A DNA stretch of 64,000 nt from Ovis canadensis (GCF_042477335.2 NC_091251.1:31512501-31576500), one strand, 5' to 3'; counted from the stretch's first letter, positions 11,001 to 26,000 are shown. Numbers and translations are program-made. The notes: generated from the letters alone by a model not told the origin.

Positions 11001-14000
11001 TCTCCCTCATTTTAACCTGCACACTATGGCCAAGTCTTTAGAGGCTCCGCTAGTCAAATGGATGCTCTCTATTTACAATGACCCCTCAGAAGGCACTTGG
11101 ATACCCTGAGGGAAGATACAGAAAACTAGAGCAGAAAAGGGTAGAAGGAAACATACAAAGAAGAGAGAGTTAGTTATATGCTAGAGGAACTAAAATAAGT
11201 CAGACATTTACCCACATCCCATCCAGAGTTAGAGACTCTCACATATCCATGGGGCCCTCAGAAAATCAGTGATTCAAGCAAAGCCTGCCCTGTCAGTCCA
11301 ATATAATGATAAGAACTCTCTCACATATCCATGGGGCCCTCAGAAAATCAGTGATTCAAGCAAAGCCTGCCCTGTCAGTCCAATATAACGATAAGAACGC
11401 TGGCCTAAAAGTCAGGAGAACTGGATTCCAGTCCTAACTCTGCTAGTTAGATCTGTTTGACCCAAGAAAGTCATTTGACTATTCTGTGTATCTACTTTAT
11501 CTGAAAAGTAGTAAGAGATTGAACAAAATGACCTATAGCTACAAGAGAAAAACACGGTAATAATCAAATCAACCTTTGGAGGGAGAAGGATGGTGCCATA
11601 TGACGTTTTTACATAATCAGTAAATAAAGTTAAGAAGTCAATAGAGATTCCTAGCTCCATGTGATAACCAAAGGTATTCAGGCACTCAGTAGTAAACAAA
11701 GGCCAATGGGAGAGGAGAATAGGGAGAAAACAGACAACAAATAAGAATTTTGTGGCCACCAGAAGCCAGGAAACTCACTATTTAGAATAAGGAATTAATC
11801 TGAGAGAAGCTTAGGCTGGCACAAAGATAAAAATTGTGGTCTCTAGACAAAGCCAAAAGACTACCCAATCCCACCCCCACTCTGGACTCCAGGCACACAG
11901 AATAAGATTCATTCACACATTCAGTAAATATTCACTAGGCACCTATCCTTTGTGGATTGCTCACAGACATACTATCATTTGTTTAACAGGACAATGAACT
12001 AAGAACAACATAAGAACTAAATCCAAGAACTAAAATATTATCAGTGACTTACATCTAAGTGCTCCTAACCCTATCCCAATATCTGCCTCCACTTGGGAGA
12101 TATCCACTATTCTGAAATTTAGAGTGTTATTTTTCTTCTTTTTCCTTTAGTTTTATCACACACACACACAGCTAAATAATTTTGTTTACTTTTGAGCAAT
12201 ATAAAAAAGGCAGTCCTTTGTCTTGCCTTTTTTCAATTCAACCATTATTTACTTAACATTTTTTCCATGTTGCTGAATGCCACTGTTGGTTCACTGTCAT
12301 TGCTGAATAATAATCTATTGTCAGAATAGATTATGATGTACTTATCCCTTCTCCTGATGATGAGTATGAGTTTTTTTCTAAAATTTGTTGTTGCAAACAA
12401 TATTATACACCTTTGGGTGCACATATTCCGAAATGAAAATACTTGGTTGCAGGGATAATATTTCTCAAGCTTTATGAAATGTAACACCAAACTGTTTTCC
12501 AAAGTGGTTGTACCAATTTATATTCCACAAGCAGTACAAGAGATCCTGCTGATCTACAACCTCCGGTATAATCAGAAGTCTTACCGGACTTTTAGGTATA
12601 GGTGCTAAATGGTATGTCATTTTGGTCTTGCCTTTACTTCCTTGATTAATAGAGGCTGAGTAGCTGCCCATATTTTTGGTCATTTCTTCAGTGACTTGCC
12701 TGTGTTATTTGCCTTTTTATTGGATTATCTTTTTCTTATTTGCAAGAATTTATAATGTACTTTTATTACTCATCTTTTGTAGTTATATGTGTTGCAAATG
12801 TCTTCTCCTAGTTTGTAAGCTGCCTTTTTATTTTAAGGTGTCTTCTACAGAAGCTTATAATTTTAATAAAATCAAATTTACCAATCTTTTATGATTTGCA
12901 ATTACATCTTTTTGTATTCTCTGGATGATTCTGTTTAAGATTGGGATAATGTGTTATTTGAAAGTTTGACTTAAGATCCACTTGTAAAATTACTTGATTT
13001 GGCAAGGATTTTGTTCTGTTGTGAAAAATTTTAAGCTACTATTTCAATGTCTTTTATGTTAGAGCTATTTAGGTTTTCTATATCTTCTTGAATCAGTTGT
13101 GTTAAGTTACATTTTTCTAGGGATTTATCCGTCTTGACAAAGTTTTCAAATCATCTGCATCAAGTTGACAGAATTCTATTAGCTTTTAAAATTTTGGTTC
13201 TTCCCTGTCAGTTCAGTGGTTAAGACTCTGGGCTTCCAATGCTGGAAATGCAGGCTTGATCCCTGGTCAGGGAACTAAGATTCCACATGCCGTGTGGTGC
13301 AGCCAAAAAAATAATAATAGTAATAAAAAGTAAAAATAAATAAAACTTTGCTATATCTATAGTTATGTTCCCTTTTTTATTCACATTATTTAATGCTGCT
13401 CTTTTTCTTCTTAATCAATCTACCCAGGTTTATCTGTTTTGTTAGTTCTTTTAAAAAACCCTCTTTTGGTTTTTGGGGGGGCCTGTCTATTGTACCTATT
13501 CTTATTTCATTAATTTTGATTCTTATTTATATTATCTCCTTTCTTCTTGTTTGTCATTAGAGACCTTTCTATTATAGTTCTGTTATTCTGGAGCTAAGTG
13601 TTCTTATTTTTGTAACAGTTACATTAATGGAGAATACTAAATCTATAAAGAATCTAGCGCTGGCCCCTTCATATGGTAGACATGTGACTATATGGTGGCT
13701 TTCTCTTATACAAAGACTATACAGAACCCAAACTAAAAAAGACTAAGAAGAACTCAAATATAAACTTTAAACAATGAGAAAGCTAAGTCAGATTTCTTTT
13801 CTGAGCTGGACAAAGTGGGACTCATCTCCTAACTAGAATCTGAATGTTGCTCATACCTTATCTTTGGAATAAAATGCTTCCTCTTGCATTCAATGTGACT
13901 AATATAATAGTGTATAATTACAGACAGTTTAAATTTTAAAAGGTGGTTGACAGGCAGGAGAACCAAGTCTCCAGAAATGTAAGCCAGTGGAAGGGACTCA

Positions 14001-17000
14001 AGACTTCAAGTGCATTCATATATCAACTCGCATCCACGTGTGCACATATACAGTCTGACAGGCTATTGTCAGCACCAAAAATGTGTTCTCCAGAGGGCCT
14101 AGAGTCATCCCCCAGTAATTCCTTAACCCATTCCTAGGGCTAAGATCCCACAATGAATGGTTTTATTCATGGAGAAGAGGATACCTACGAGAAAGGGAGA
14201 TAATTGGCTTCACCATACAAATAATCTAAATTCCTAACGAAAGAAAAAAGAGAAAGATTACATATCCATGACTGGGGAGAGAGCTGACACAGACCAAGTG
14301 TCCATGATGGAAGAGGAGACAGCATAGGTTTATGTATTCACAAAACGGATGCAATGTAAATAGAGTCAATGTGGCCAGAGATTATTTCTTACCTGAGTAT
14401 CCAAAGGAAATACTGGAGATGGGGCTCAGGTAGATGCCTTTGCCATAGGCTGCTCCATGCAGCTTGCAGGGAAACACCAGGATGAGCAATATGAGCCTGG
14501 GCCCTCCCATGGCTGTGTATTAGGCAGCCACATGGCTTATCCAGCCCTCTGTCCCTCCATTTAATCTTCTCACTCATTCAGATAACTTTAGGTACCTACT
14601 CTTGAAAAGCTGATTAGCTGAAAAGTGGATGCAGGTTAACCCCTTTGCCTATGAAATACTAGATACTGATGCCTTGGAGAGTGATGAGTGGCACAGCCAC
14701 TGAGTCAGTCGCTCAGAATCCATGCTCCTGCCGTAGGCCTTGGTACATATGCAGATCCCTGCCCTCTAAAAATGAATACAGAACAGGCAGCCAGGAGGAG
14801 GAATAATAATCATTCCTTGGAGTCTTGCAGGACAAAGAAGTAAGTCTCCTATTTTAACTCTCTGACTGAACAGTCACATATATTGAAAAGCTCTAAAAGG
14901 TTCATTGATCACAGTGATTGCAATCAGCAATTTCTATTTCTGCCTACAGCTATATTCCCACTCCTAAAAACACTCCTCAGGTCAAAATACAACCACCATA
15001 TTCATTCTATACATATAGTTTCAACTTCCTCCCTAGGAAAGCCTCACAGGAGGCTAGGTTTGAGGATGCTGAGGCAAACACAGTTGAGTACTTTACAGCA
15101 GACTTCCCCGAAATGAGTGGGGCAGGGAGAAGGTGGAGAGAAAGAGAAAAGGAGCACAGCCTCACCTGCAGTTTGGTGTAGGATGCATTGACCAGCCCGT
15201 TGCGCAGGATTGAATGCCAGTTTTCAATGTGGGACCCACTGTAAGGCAGTGTAGAATACATGTCTCCTCATGGAATGAAGTTCCCAAGAAAATTCCAAGA
15301 CTGCCACTCCCACCCATTCTCACACACACAGGTCATGAAGATGGACACAGATAAAGCTAGCGATGGACATGCACACGGATATAGTTACAGGCATGTAAGA
15401 TTTGTTTGCGTATGGTTAGCCCTTACATCTTAATATCCAGGCCTATCTTCTCTTCCACACTTCAAACAGTCCCATCCTAATCCTCAGCTGCTGGTTCAAT
15501 ATTTTCATTTACCTATCATCCTGATATTTCAAATTAAACAAATTCATCTCAAACTCAATGAGTTTATCACTTATCCCAAGTATGGCTTCCAATCATGACT
15601 TCACATCTCTTTTAAGTTACTCTTAATCTATTTTTTTCTCTCTTCTCTCAAGATCAGGCATAAATTGCTGATTTTCTTCAAAGCAGTTTTCAAATCTATC
15701 CCTACCAATCTACCTTCAACTACATCTTTTTATATGTAAATGTCATTCTCCTCAACTATATCCTAAATAGCTTAAGATTAAAGACCATATCTTAAGTATC
15801 TTTATCCTCTACAGCACCTACCACAATAGCATTTAATATGATGGACATAAGTCATACAAACTCCTATTCCTCAAGTGAACTTGCCACCATCCCCCCATTT
15901 TTTTTGCCTTATCCAGCACCCAGCCCCAGCCCTGCCCCACTCCTCACTGGAAGGCAAAGGTGCTGCCGTAGAGCTTCTTGGCGGTCCGGAACCGAGCCTC
16001 CTTGGCAGGAGGGCTGCTCAGCAGGAGGAACTGGTGTGAGGTGTGCATGAACTTCAGCTGCTGCCCAGGGTGGGGGTGGGGTCAGGAAAACAGAGCAGAA
16101 GTGGGAGATCAGGGAGGGAAAGGTTGGGGATAGGGAGCAAATTAGGCTTGTACTGACCCCAAATAAAGGAAACATGCATTGGCCCAAAGACTACTGTTGA
16201 TGGACAAGTCTAACCAGGCAGGTCTAGAACCAATGTGATTAGCTGGTTTGGAGCCCCCCCTTGCCCCTCACTAGAAATTCAGAGTTTAGACGGAGAATGG
16301 TCACTTACCCTGCTGAGAGGTAGTTTGACAATGTGCGACCTGTTGCTAGAGATGATCCTAGGATAAAACAAACAAAAAAACAAAAAGGACAGAATAAACA
16401 TGTGGTTAGACCATTCTAAACAAAGCAGCAGCCTTGCTCTGCCCCTTGGAGAATAAGCAAGGATTCCAGGGTTGTTTGAACTGTGAACCCAGGACACTAT
16501 CCGATATTCCTGTGTATCGGATTTATACACAATGCTTGTGTATAAAAATGTAAAAGAAGTTACTGACCAGAGACCAGCTAGTTACTGGTTAAACAACAGA
16601 TGAAATAAAGAGAGGGGTGGGAGGTGGGCTGCTATATCCAGGCAGAGAAAAGTAAAGAACAAAAAGAAGAACATAAGAGGTCAGCTACCAAAGAAAATCA
16701 GAGAGGTGGGTCTGTGTTAGGATGGTGACAACTTACATTTGGGATTTAGAAACTTAGCACAGGGGCTCAGAAGCCATCCTATCTGAGCCCAGAGGAAGGC
16801 TGAAGGCTCTCAGAGATGGGGGGAATGGACAGTTATTATCTGAGCTGCAGAAAAAAAACAGAAGAAACTAGAACGAACTTCCCGAGAATTCAGGGACATA
16901 CTGGCCTGTATGCAGGCTGAACTCAAGAGGACAGGAGAGAACAAAGGCATAAGCCACTGAGGACTCAGCAAGGGGGCATCATCTCTTATAGTGGCTATCT

Positions 17001-20000
17001 GGTTGTTTGTGTGCTTCACTCATGTACCTGTAATGCCATTCTGAACAGTCTATGCCTTGTCATTCCTCATGCTAAGAGGGAGCATGGTGCACTGAAAAAG
17101 TACTAATATCAAAGGCTGACCTGACAGAGCAAAACACGCTAGAAAGGGAAAGCTATTCCAGGAGGAGAGAACAGAAATCAAGGCCGGGGTGAAGGGAAGT
17201 AGAAAGGAAATTCAAGGTCAGGACCTTCACTCAGAGAAGGGAGTAATAGTGCTCCAAGCCTCTGGACAGTTAACATCAACAGGGAAGGGCTTGAGATAGA
17301 GGAGGGGAGTAGAAGCAGAGGGACATCTCTGCACGCACAGAAAATCTAATTGAAATGAAGTGTTAATTTCTATAGGCAAGCAGCACTCAGAAACCTACTG
17401 GGAAATAAGAAGCACTAAAGAGAACCTGAAACATAGTCTTAGAACTTGTGGGTTCTTTGTTGGATCCCAGTTCCTAGCCAAGCCAGGTGTATCAATAAAA
17501 CCCCAAGAAAAAGCCACCATAATATGTATAATCTTAGGAACAATGCTGAAACCACCTCTAAGAGAAGGTATAGGCTCCAGGTCTGATACTATGTCCCATT
17601 CCCCCAACTGCTGAAGGATGAACCATTCTACTCATACCACTGCAGAAGAGGATGGGCCAGGGGATCCAGCTTGTCCATCTGCTTCTTGATTTCCAGATAC
17701 GAGCCCTGTAAGACAAAGGCCGTGAGGTTATCTCCCAGAAGAGGTGGGAGCCCTCCCACTTTCCACAGGTTATCAGGGCCCGGGGCAAGGTAGGCACTGA
17801 AGACCACACCAAACCAAGAGGAGATGGGGTTCCCACCCTCAAGGACCCATCAGGCTGGGAAGACTTATAAATAAATATGAAAATGACTGAAGATGCTTAC
17901 AAAACAACATGCAGGTGGGTCTCCCTCATTTTATGCAATTCCTACAGCCCTAAAAAGTTGATTATAAATCAAAAAAAATAAATAAGTAAATAAAATCAAT
18001 GTCCCAGAAAGACCAGGCTAAGGAATCCTGTGGTAAAACTATGTAAAACGTAAGAGTTCTCCTGACAAGTAAATCATCCCTCCTAGGTGTATGTTATGTG
18101 TTCATCTGAACTGTGATATATAGGATTTGCTGAGAAGAGGCCCACCTGTAAATGTGAGTACAAATGAATGTCTATTCATGCAGAGATTGCAGACGAGGGG
18201 TGGGGAAGTCTGGTGAGGGACAGCCTTGAGTCAAAGGATGGTCACTGCTCCATGTGGCTGCCCCACCCCTAGAAGGATAGAAGATGCAGGCCCCTGGGTC
18301 TAGTTCCTTACCTTCAAGCCCCCCTCCTCACCCTCCCAACCCTGGACAGAAGCCCTTCCCTAACTTCTCTAGTGCCCTAAGAATTATGAAAAAAAAAAAA
18401 AAACATTAAATAGGAACAACTTGTGAAGGAATCAGCATCAAAGGTAAAGGTTGAGAGAGACAAGGAGTGAGAAATAGGAGTAACAGAGCTAACAAACCAG
18501 AGAAATAAGACTAGGAAAGCTAAAGAGGGAAAGCTAAAGAGAATCCTGTGAGGAGTTTGAGTAACATCTCTAAATCTTCACTCTACTCCAATGAATTTCA
18601 AACAGAATAGGGCACTTGAGTGGGCAGGCAGGGGACAAGCAGAGGACAGAATACCTGGGTCATCTCCCGGATGGACATCACACTATCCAGAGCTTTCTGC
18701 AGTCGCTCATAATTCTTCTTCTGTGGGGAATCAACAGGGAAAGAAGAACCAGGTGAAGAAAAGTGGGAGAGAGGAAGATGTGATGAAAGAGGGCCACATG
18801 TACAAAAGAAATCTAGGCCCCAGGGAAACAGCACAGTATGTCATGCAAAGAACACAGACTTAATGCCAAGAAGTTCTAGAATCATGTGCCAGTTCTTTCA
18901 CCAGCTGAGAGTAGTAGGAGTAAGTTCCTTAATCCCTCAGAACCTCAGTATCCATCTATATAAGTAAAGATAAAAAATCCTCACTACCCTCATAGGGTTA
19001 GTTAAACTGAAGATTAAATAACAGGTAAAGAATCTAATACAGTGCCTGACACACAGAAATGAGCAACTGTGAAGCACTGTGCTGGGTACATGTAATGGTT
19101 ATTTCAACAACTGTCAACTGTGTCCTTTGGGAAATGAAGTGCCAGACATTTAATTGAACATTATTCTAGGTATGTATGTGAAGGTATTTCAAGATGAAAT
19201 TAACCTTTGAATGGCAGACTGAGTAAAAGAGACTGCCATCCCTATTCAGGTGCCTCATCTAATCAGTTGACGGCCTGAATAGAACAAAACAGCTGAGTAA
19301 GAGGGAACTCCTCTGGCCTGACTGCTGGGACATTGGTCTTTTCCTGCATTCAGACTAGAATTGAAAAAATCAGCTCTTCAATCTTGAGTCAGCTGGCTTT
19401 TGGACTGGAACTTGCAACATCAGCTCTCCTGAATTTCCAGCTTGCCCACTACTCAGCCTGGTATTTCTCAGCCTTCATAATCACAGGAATCAACTCCTTA
19501 CAGTCAATTTCTTTCTCTATATATCTCCTATTGTTCTATTTCTCTGGAGAACACTAAGTATTATAATATTTTACATATATTATATCTCATTTTTACAGTA
19601 ATAGATATTATCCACTTTTTACAGATAAAGAAATTGAGGTTCAGAAAGGTTAAGTGATCTGCCTAATGCCATTCAGCTAGGGAGCAGCAGAACCTCAAAT
19701 GGAATCAAGGTCTGTCTGGCTTCAAAGTCTGTATTATTCCAACGTAACTAATATTGTCTCTCTGTCTTCTAAGAAACTCAGAAGTTCACCTTATATTATT
19801 AGTTATGTTTAGTTACTTATTCACTAAACAGTGAACTCTGAGGGTTCAGGAGCTCCCAAGAAACAAGTGTGCCATTTCTTCTGTCCCCTTATTCCAAGCT
19901 GTTGTGTGCACTAGAATGACGCCTATAGTCTCCCACTATCTTTCACCATTTCTGTTCCTTAGTCCTGACTTTCTTCCCAAGCAACTATACCTTAGGGTTA

Positions 20001-23000
20001 AAGGCCAGAGTCTTGGGATCAGTGGGGTCCACCACAGAGGGATAAGGCTCAAAGATGATGCTCTTTCTAGGGGACTCCAAAGCTGCCCTACACATGGCCA
20101 CCAGCAGATCCACCACCTTAGGAGAAAGGAAAGAAAGGGGACAAAAGCTGAACGATTTCACAGGGCTGGGAGTTGCACAGTATCCAGCTTAGGTCTACCT
20201 TCTGGAGGCGGGAGTTTTGGATTAGCAGATGTGAGCTATTATGTATAAAATGAATAAATAACAAGGTCTTACAAAAATCACTTTGCTGTGTAGCAGAAAT
20301 GAACACATGAAAAAAAAAAAGAAATGAACACATTATAAAGTCAACTATATTTCAATAAATTTTTAAAACCACAAATGTTTTGATTTTTTTATTAGAAAAT
20401 ACAAGCTTATCATAAAAATTCAAGAACAATGTTTAAGAGAATGATTAAAAGAAGATAAAAAACATCCCCTTACCCCCAAATCTCATTCTTCACATTAACT
20501 ACTACAAAGTTTGATGTGTATTTTTCCAGATATTTTTACTAAAGAAATTGTTATTTTATCATATGGGCAAATTTTAAAGAATTATACACAGTTATATTTT
20601 ATTTATATATGTTATAATTCTCTATCCATAAATAATAGCTATATAGTATTTCTACTGTAAGAACAAACCATCATTTCTTTAACTGGGCCTTGTACAGATG
20701 GGCTTGTATCTATTTTTTCTTGTTTCAACTATTATAAACAATACTAGGGAATTCCCCAGCAGTCCAGCAATTAGAGGACTCCGAGCTTTCACTGCCTAGG
20801 GCATGGGTTTGATCCCTGGTCGGGAACTAAAATCCCACAAGCCATGTGGTGCGGCCAAAACTTAAATAAAACATTAAAGAAAAAACCACGACAGTGAACA
20901 TCCTTACATAGGAAAGCATTTCTGGAGATTAACTTCCAAGCAGTGAAGCTGCTGGGACTCCCCGCCGTAAAGGACCCCAATTCCCCAGCAGCTCTCCCTC
21001 CCCCATACCTCCGCTCCAGTGGCCACCTCCTCTGCAGCTCCGGACATGACTCCCAGCGTGTAGAAGGAGAACACACACAGCTCACGAGTACAGACGGCTG
21101 GCTGAATGGACATATTAAAGAGATGGTGGTGGCAGGAGGTGTGCAATAAGAAGGTGTCATAGGGCAAGAGGGACATTTCTGACCTCGGACAACTCTAGAC
21201 TGATATTCACATATCCTCATCTTTCCTAACAGGACTGCTGAGACTTGTTTTCAGAGAAAAACTATTATTTCCAGAGTCTCAGGGAGTATGGACAGAATTC
21301 TACCTTTACCACAGATCCAAGAAGAAAGGAAAAATGGAGAGATGAGGGACTAATGGGCCTTAGCTAAGGCTGTAAGAAAGAGGGTCACAAAATAGAGGTG
21401 TATACCTTGAGCATGGACCCATTCTGGAAGACATGCTGCTCATCACATACAACACAGTACTCATTCAATGTTGGGATTCTCTGCTCTGCATATTTCATGA
21501 TCTGGGGAGAGAAGATATTTGATTAAGTCTTTTTTTGGAAGTCAAGACCCAGATATAGGAAACAATCTGAACTTCCTTTCTATTACTCTCCTACCTCCCA
21601 GCCCTGTGCCTAAGGTAGACTCTATTCTTGGGTCCTGCACTTAATTAAATCGATAGCCTAACTCTGGAAGACTATATATTATAACGAAAATAAGACCAGC
21701 CATGGTAGAAGAATTGGGTTAAGAGTCCCCCTTCTACTACTTAATACCATATATAACTTGGGGCAAGTTAACTTGAGCCTTGGTTTTTTCATTTACAAAA
21801 TGGACATTACTCACTTTACAGAAGTACTGGAATTAAAGAGATGATTTCTGTAAGAGTATTTCATAAACAGTAAGAAATACTAATCAAACTATTAATATTA
21901 TTTTCAGTAATTAGATGCCCCCATCTAATTACAAATGAGTTGAGTGACAAATGAGTTGAGTATTCAGTCCATGATCAGATCGCGGCAGGGGTGGGAGGTG
22001 GGGTGGGTGTGGTGCTGAGAAGCCATGTTTAACTACCTAGGACAATCACCCTGTAAAATGATCAAGACCACAAATAAAACTCTGATGGGAAGAAAGCACA
22101 AATTCAGAGCACATGCAGCAATATCCTAAAGTATTTTTTACACAATCTGTCTTAAAAGGCTTTCACAATCACATATACTGTCTGTATAAATTAAATTGTT
22201 CCCATTTCACAAACTTTCGAGATCGTAAATGGACACGCAAGGGCTTTTGTTCATTCATTTAACACAGATTTGTTGAATGCCTACTACGTCCCTAGCTCAC
22301 TGAAAAGTATCCTTTATTATTCAAAACATAAAACACTATCCTCTCAGACCCTATAGTCCAACAGGGGAGATGTAGTATGTATACAAATTAATTACAATTC
22401 AAGGCAGCATATAGTACCTGACACATTAGTGCTATATAAAACAAAAAGTATCAAAAGAATTCAGTGAGAGGAAACACACTTCCAGCTAATACATTTCAAG
22501 TAATAGAGAAGGTTTTATGAAAAAGTTGGCATCTGACACTTGGTTACAACAGGCAGTTACAGTGAGGAATGCCAGTAGAGGGAATGACATGAGCAACGAT
22601 ATTGGAGATGCAAAAGTGAAACCATGTCAGGAAAATAAAGAGGTTTTAAAAAGAAGCAGATGACCAGTAGCAGCTAAGCACTGCAAGTTTGTGAGGAAAA
22701 GTGAAGCCCACTTGAGCAAGGATGTGGAGGATTATAAGAAAATCAGTGTCAATTCTTCTCTTATCTTGGCACCAGTGCACTTAAAATTTGCGGTGCATCA
22801 TTTGGCACTTGATCGTAAGTGGTATATAAGCGTTGTCTTCCCAATAATGCTATAGGCTTCTTAAGGGTGGGAACTAGGCCTTTTCTCCTATTCACAGAAC
22901 ACTCAGTATAGTTGTCGAAGCAGAGCAATTAAGGAAATGAAATGTTTGCGAACTGACTGAAGAGCTGGGAGATGTTAAGGGATCAGATGGGTCAGAAAAC

Positions 23001-26000
23001 AGTGGAAAGGCTTTGGAATGAAGCTTTGGACTCGATTACCTGGACAAGGAATCCATATTCCAGAGTGGGGATGTTCTTGCAGTGACCACTGACCTGATGA
23101 GAGTAAAAAAAATAATATGGCTTCATGAACCTCCTAGGAAGCTGGTGACTTCCTAGAAGGAAGAAACACCTCCTAGAAATACCTCACTCATGCCCATTAC
23201 CTAAAATTATCCTGAAGTAGCTAAGTCCTAACTCTGATCAGTCTAAGTAATTCCCAAGCTGCAGAGAAAGACCTTTAGACATTTTTGGCAAAGGCTCTTA
23301 AAACAGGCTCACCTGTCCTTAACCCTTTTCAAGGTAGATGTAAAACATTTGTAAAGTAGCTGACTATTAAGTTCTAACCACAACTTAATAAAATTAAACA
23401 TAATAACATCTCCCTGGGATGCCCAACCCCAGACTCTGCTCCTTGACATACTATCAGAGAAGCTTGCTAGACTATGTAGATATAAATTCACAACTATTAA
23501 AATATGTGTTCCATTCTACTGATTCATGGTTCATGCCCAGATTTGGTTTATGATGCCTGGACAACCAGACTCCCACTCCATTTTGAGAAGCTGTATTCCC
23601 TCACTTCCCCTCCCACCCTCTGACACCAAGTCAAACCCTCCTCAGCCATGTACCAAAGGAGAGGTCCGTGTTGGGGGAGGGAGGCCCACGTGCTGGGGAC
23701 ACAGGAGACCTGCCTGGGGGCTGGGAGGGTAGCCAAACACCTCCACTTTGGGGTTCTTCATGGTGCAGGAGATGGAACGGTTCATGAGGCGTCCAACTCG
23801 AAGGTCTGGTACACCCAGTTTGCCTTTCAGCATGGAGTCCTGTATGATAGGGAAACTGGGAGACCTGAACAGAGAGCAAAGAAACGTGATGAAACTGAGG
23901 ATTCAGTATGAGACCTAGAAGCCTGGAGGGTCCTCCCTGGTGGTCCAGCAGCTAAGACTCTGCAGGGGGCCCTGCATTCAATCCCTGGTCAGGGAATTAA
24001 GATCCCATATGTCATACCACACAGCGAGGTAAAAAAAAAAACACTATCCAAGGGAAGTTTCATTGGCTCAAACTATCAAAACAAATAAATCACTACATGT
24101 CAGGTTTTACGTCATTAAAGCCTGGGTCATTCTCTACAGCATCTAAGGAATGATACCTTGCAAAGGATACCTGTTTCACTTGCTCAATGTGTGTGTGTGT
24201 TGTCTGTATTATTATATATGTGATTAAACTACTAGGTAAGAAACAGGTGGACCCCAGAGAGCCTAATGTCTGACTGTCTATCAATACTGGTACCTGGAAA
24301 GCTACAAATCTGGGTTTGTATTTGCCTTTGGGAAGATCAGAAGGCACAGAGAGCGGGGAAGTGGGGGAATAAAAGTCTGGGATCAAAGAATGGAGCAATA
24401 CTTGTTTCCAGAACCCAGGTAATAAATCAATGTCCCCTTTCATAAGAGCAAGGGGCTGGGGCCTATTAGCTCTGCTTCTGTCTCCTTAGGATAGGGAATA
24501 AGGGTGAGGGTCAAAGAAAGGAGAGATGGAGAAATTAGTATATGTTTCTCCAAAGAGACCCCATGCACTAGATACTATATTTTACATAAAGGACAAGGTA
24601 TGACTACTGGGTCAGGAGAGGAAGGGTAAAGACACATAGGGGACAGGATCATGTGCGTGGTATTAGTAGTTAAAGGTACAAAATTCAGAGGATCTAGGGA
24701 GAGGACAGAAAAGTTTACATAATCAAGAAGGTGGGGTGGGGCTCAGAATAGATCAATGTGATTAGAGACAACCAGCTCATGGAGAAACACTTACTTGGGG
24801 ATGGGTGAGAAGATGCTGAGGCCAGCTCGGAACTTCTTGATGGTACCGCTTGTCTTGAACCAGCTGTGCCTCTTCTCCTGCTGGGTCTTTAAGAAATCGT
24901 TGCTGAGATGTTTCCATTGTTGGGATGTAAACATACCCAGGATTCTAAAGAATCACAGAGGAAGAGACTTAGAAAGCTCAAGCAGGGGAATCCCAGGTCA
25001 AGAAATAAGACTATGAAAGGCAACTAATCTAAAATTCAGGCTTAGGGACTGCAAAGCTAGTTGGTTTAGGGAACTGTGTTTGTCTCAAGATCCCTCTGAT
25101 ATAATCTTAGCACATGGATATGTACTGTTCTAAACTACCTCTTGACCTTAGTGGGTAAATTCCCACTCTCTTACCTAGTCTAATGGACCAGAAAAATGCT
25201 TAGATGCTTTGCCTTAACAGGAAGATCTCAAACATGAGTCTTCAAAGGCTGTGAACCTGGCAATTTACTGCCAAGAAGAGCTATACCGAAAGTGAAACAG
25301 AAGTGGTAGAATAGAGGTGAGTACTACCCTTGGCCTTGTGAATAGTGAAGAAAAGGACAAGGAACCCAAAGGGTACTGATACTGTTAGGCAAAACATTAC
25401 AGCCTGAGATTTATGGTTTCCAACTTGACTAGTCTTGTCAGTTCTTTTACTTGTCCTTGATCAGTTCTCTCTAGTATTACTCTATTATTCTAAATCCTTA
25501 TCACCTTCTTTAAGCTAACTATACCTACAACTGAGAATCTTTCTCCTCAACCGAGAAAACTGAAGCCATCGATATCATCTTCCATGATTTGACAACCTTA
25601 CTACAAAATCTATTTCCATTTCCACCCTCACTTTGATCCCTCCATCCTCTGGAGACAAGCTGACCCTCCTCTTAAGGATCAATTGCTCTAGCTGTACTCT
25701 GGATCTCAGCCCCTCTGCAGGGACTTTGATCTGGCAATTATTTCCTTTTCCTGTCAGTTCCTTTCCCCACATCTGCAAAAAGTTCCAAGTTTCTTTATTT
25801 CAACCTAGCTACCTCCTAATCCTCATCCAAATTTCTTAATCCGTACTTCATTGTTTTTACTTTGTGGCCAATCATTCACTTCTCCAGAAAACTGACTATA
25901 TCCTGGTTTCCACCTTCACCATTTCACTACAACTGCTCTCACCTTGATGGTAAATCCATCCGAAACTCCCAGTTCTCCTCTTACTCATCCTCTCTGGCAT

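Larger units (their letters stand above)
9191..14392 (-). other. PARP6: PARP6 intron, 5.2 kb
   Basis: Largest intron in the coding part of PARP6. It holds L2-like sequence (9215-9830), an exact-looking 82-bp tandem duplication (11239-11398), and an antisense L1 (12105-13625) interrupted by a CHR-2 SINE. No further exon is needed, because the two flanking exons join in phase. Confidence 0.8.

Noticed and set aside
11239-11398. CRISPR-like repeat.
   Set aside because: Only two head-to-tail copies of 82 bases without spacers, in a mammalian intron.
23714-23864. Annotating the short form of this PARP6 exon (GC donor) as the only one.
   Set aside because: The GT donor 60 bases further on also keeps frame, and the extra 20 residues match my memory of the canonical protein. 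Both are reported, with the long form as the main call.
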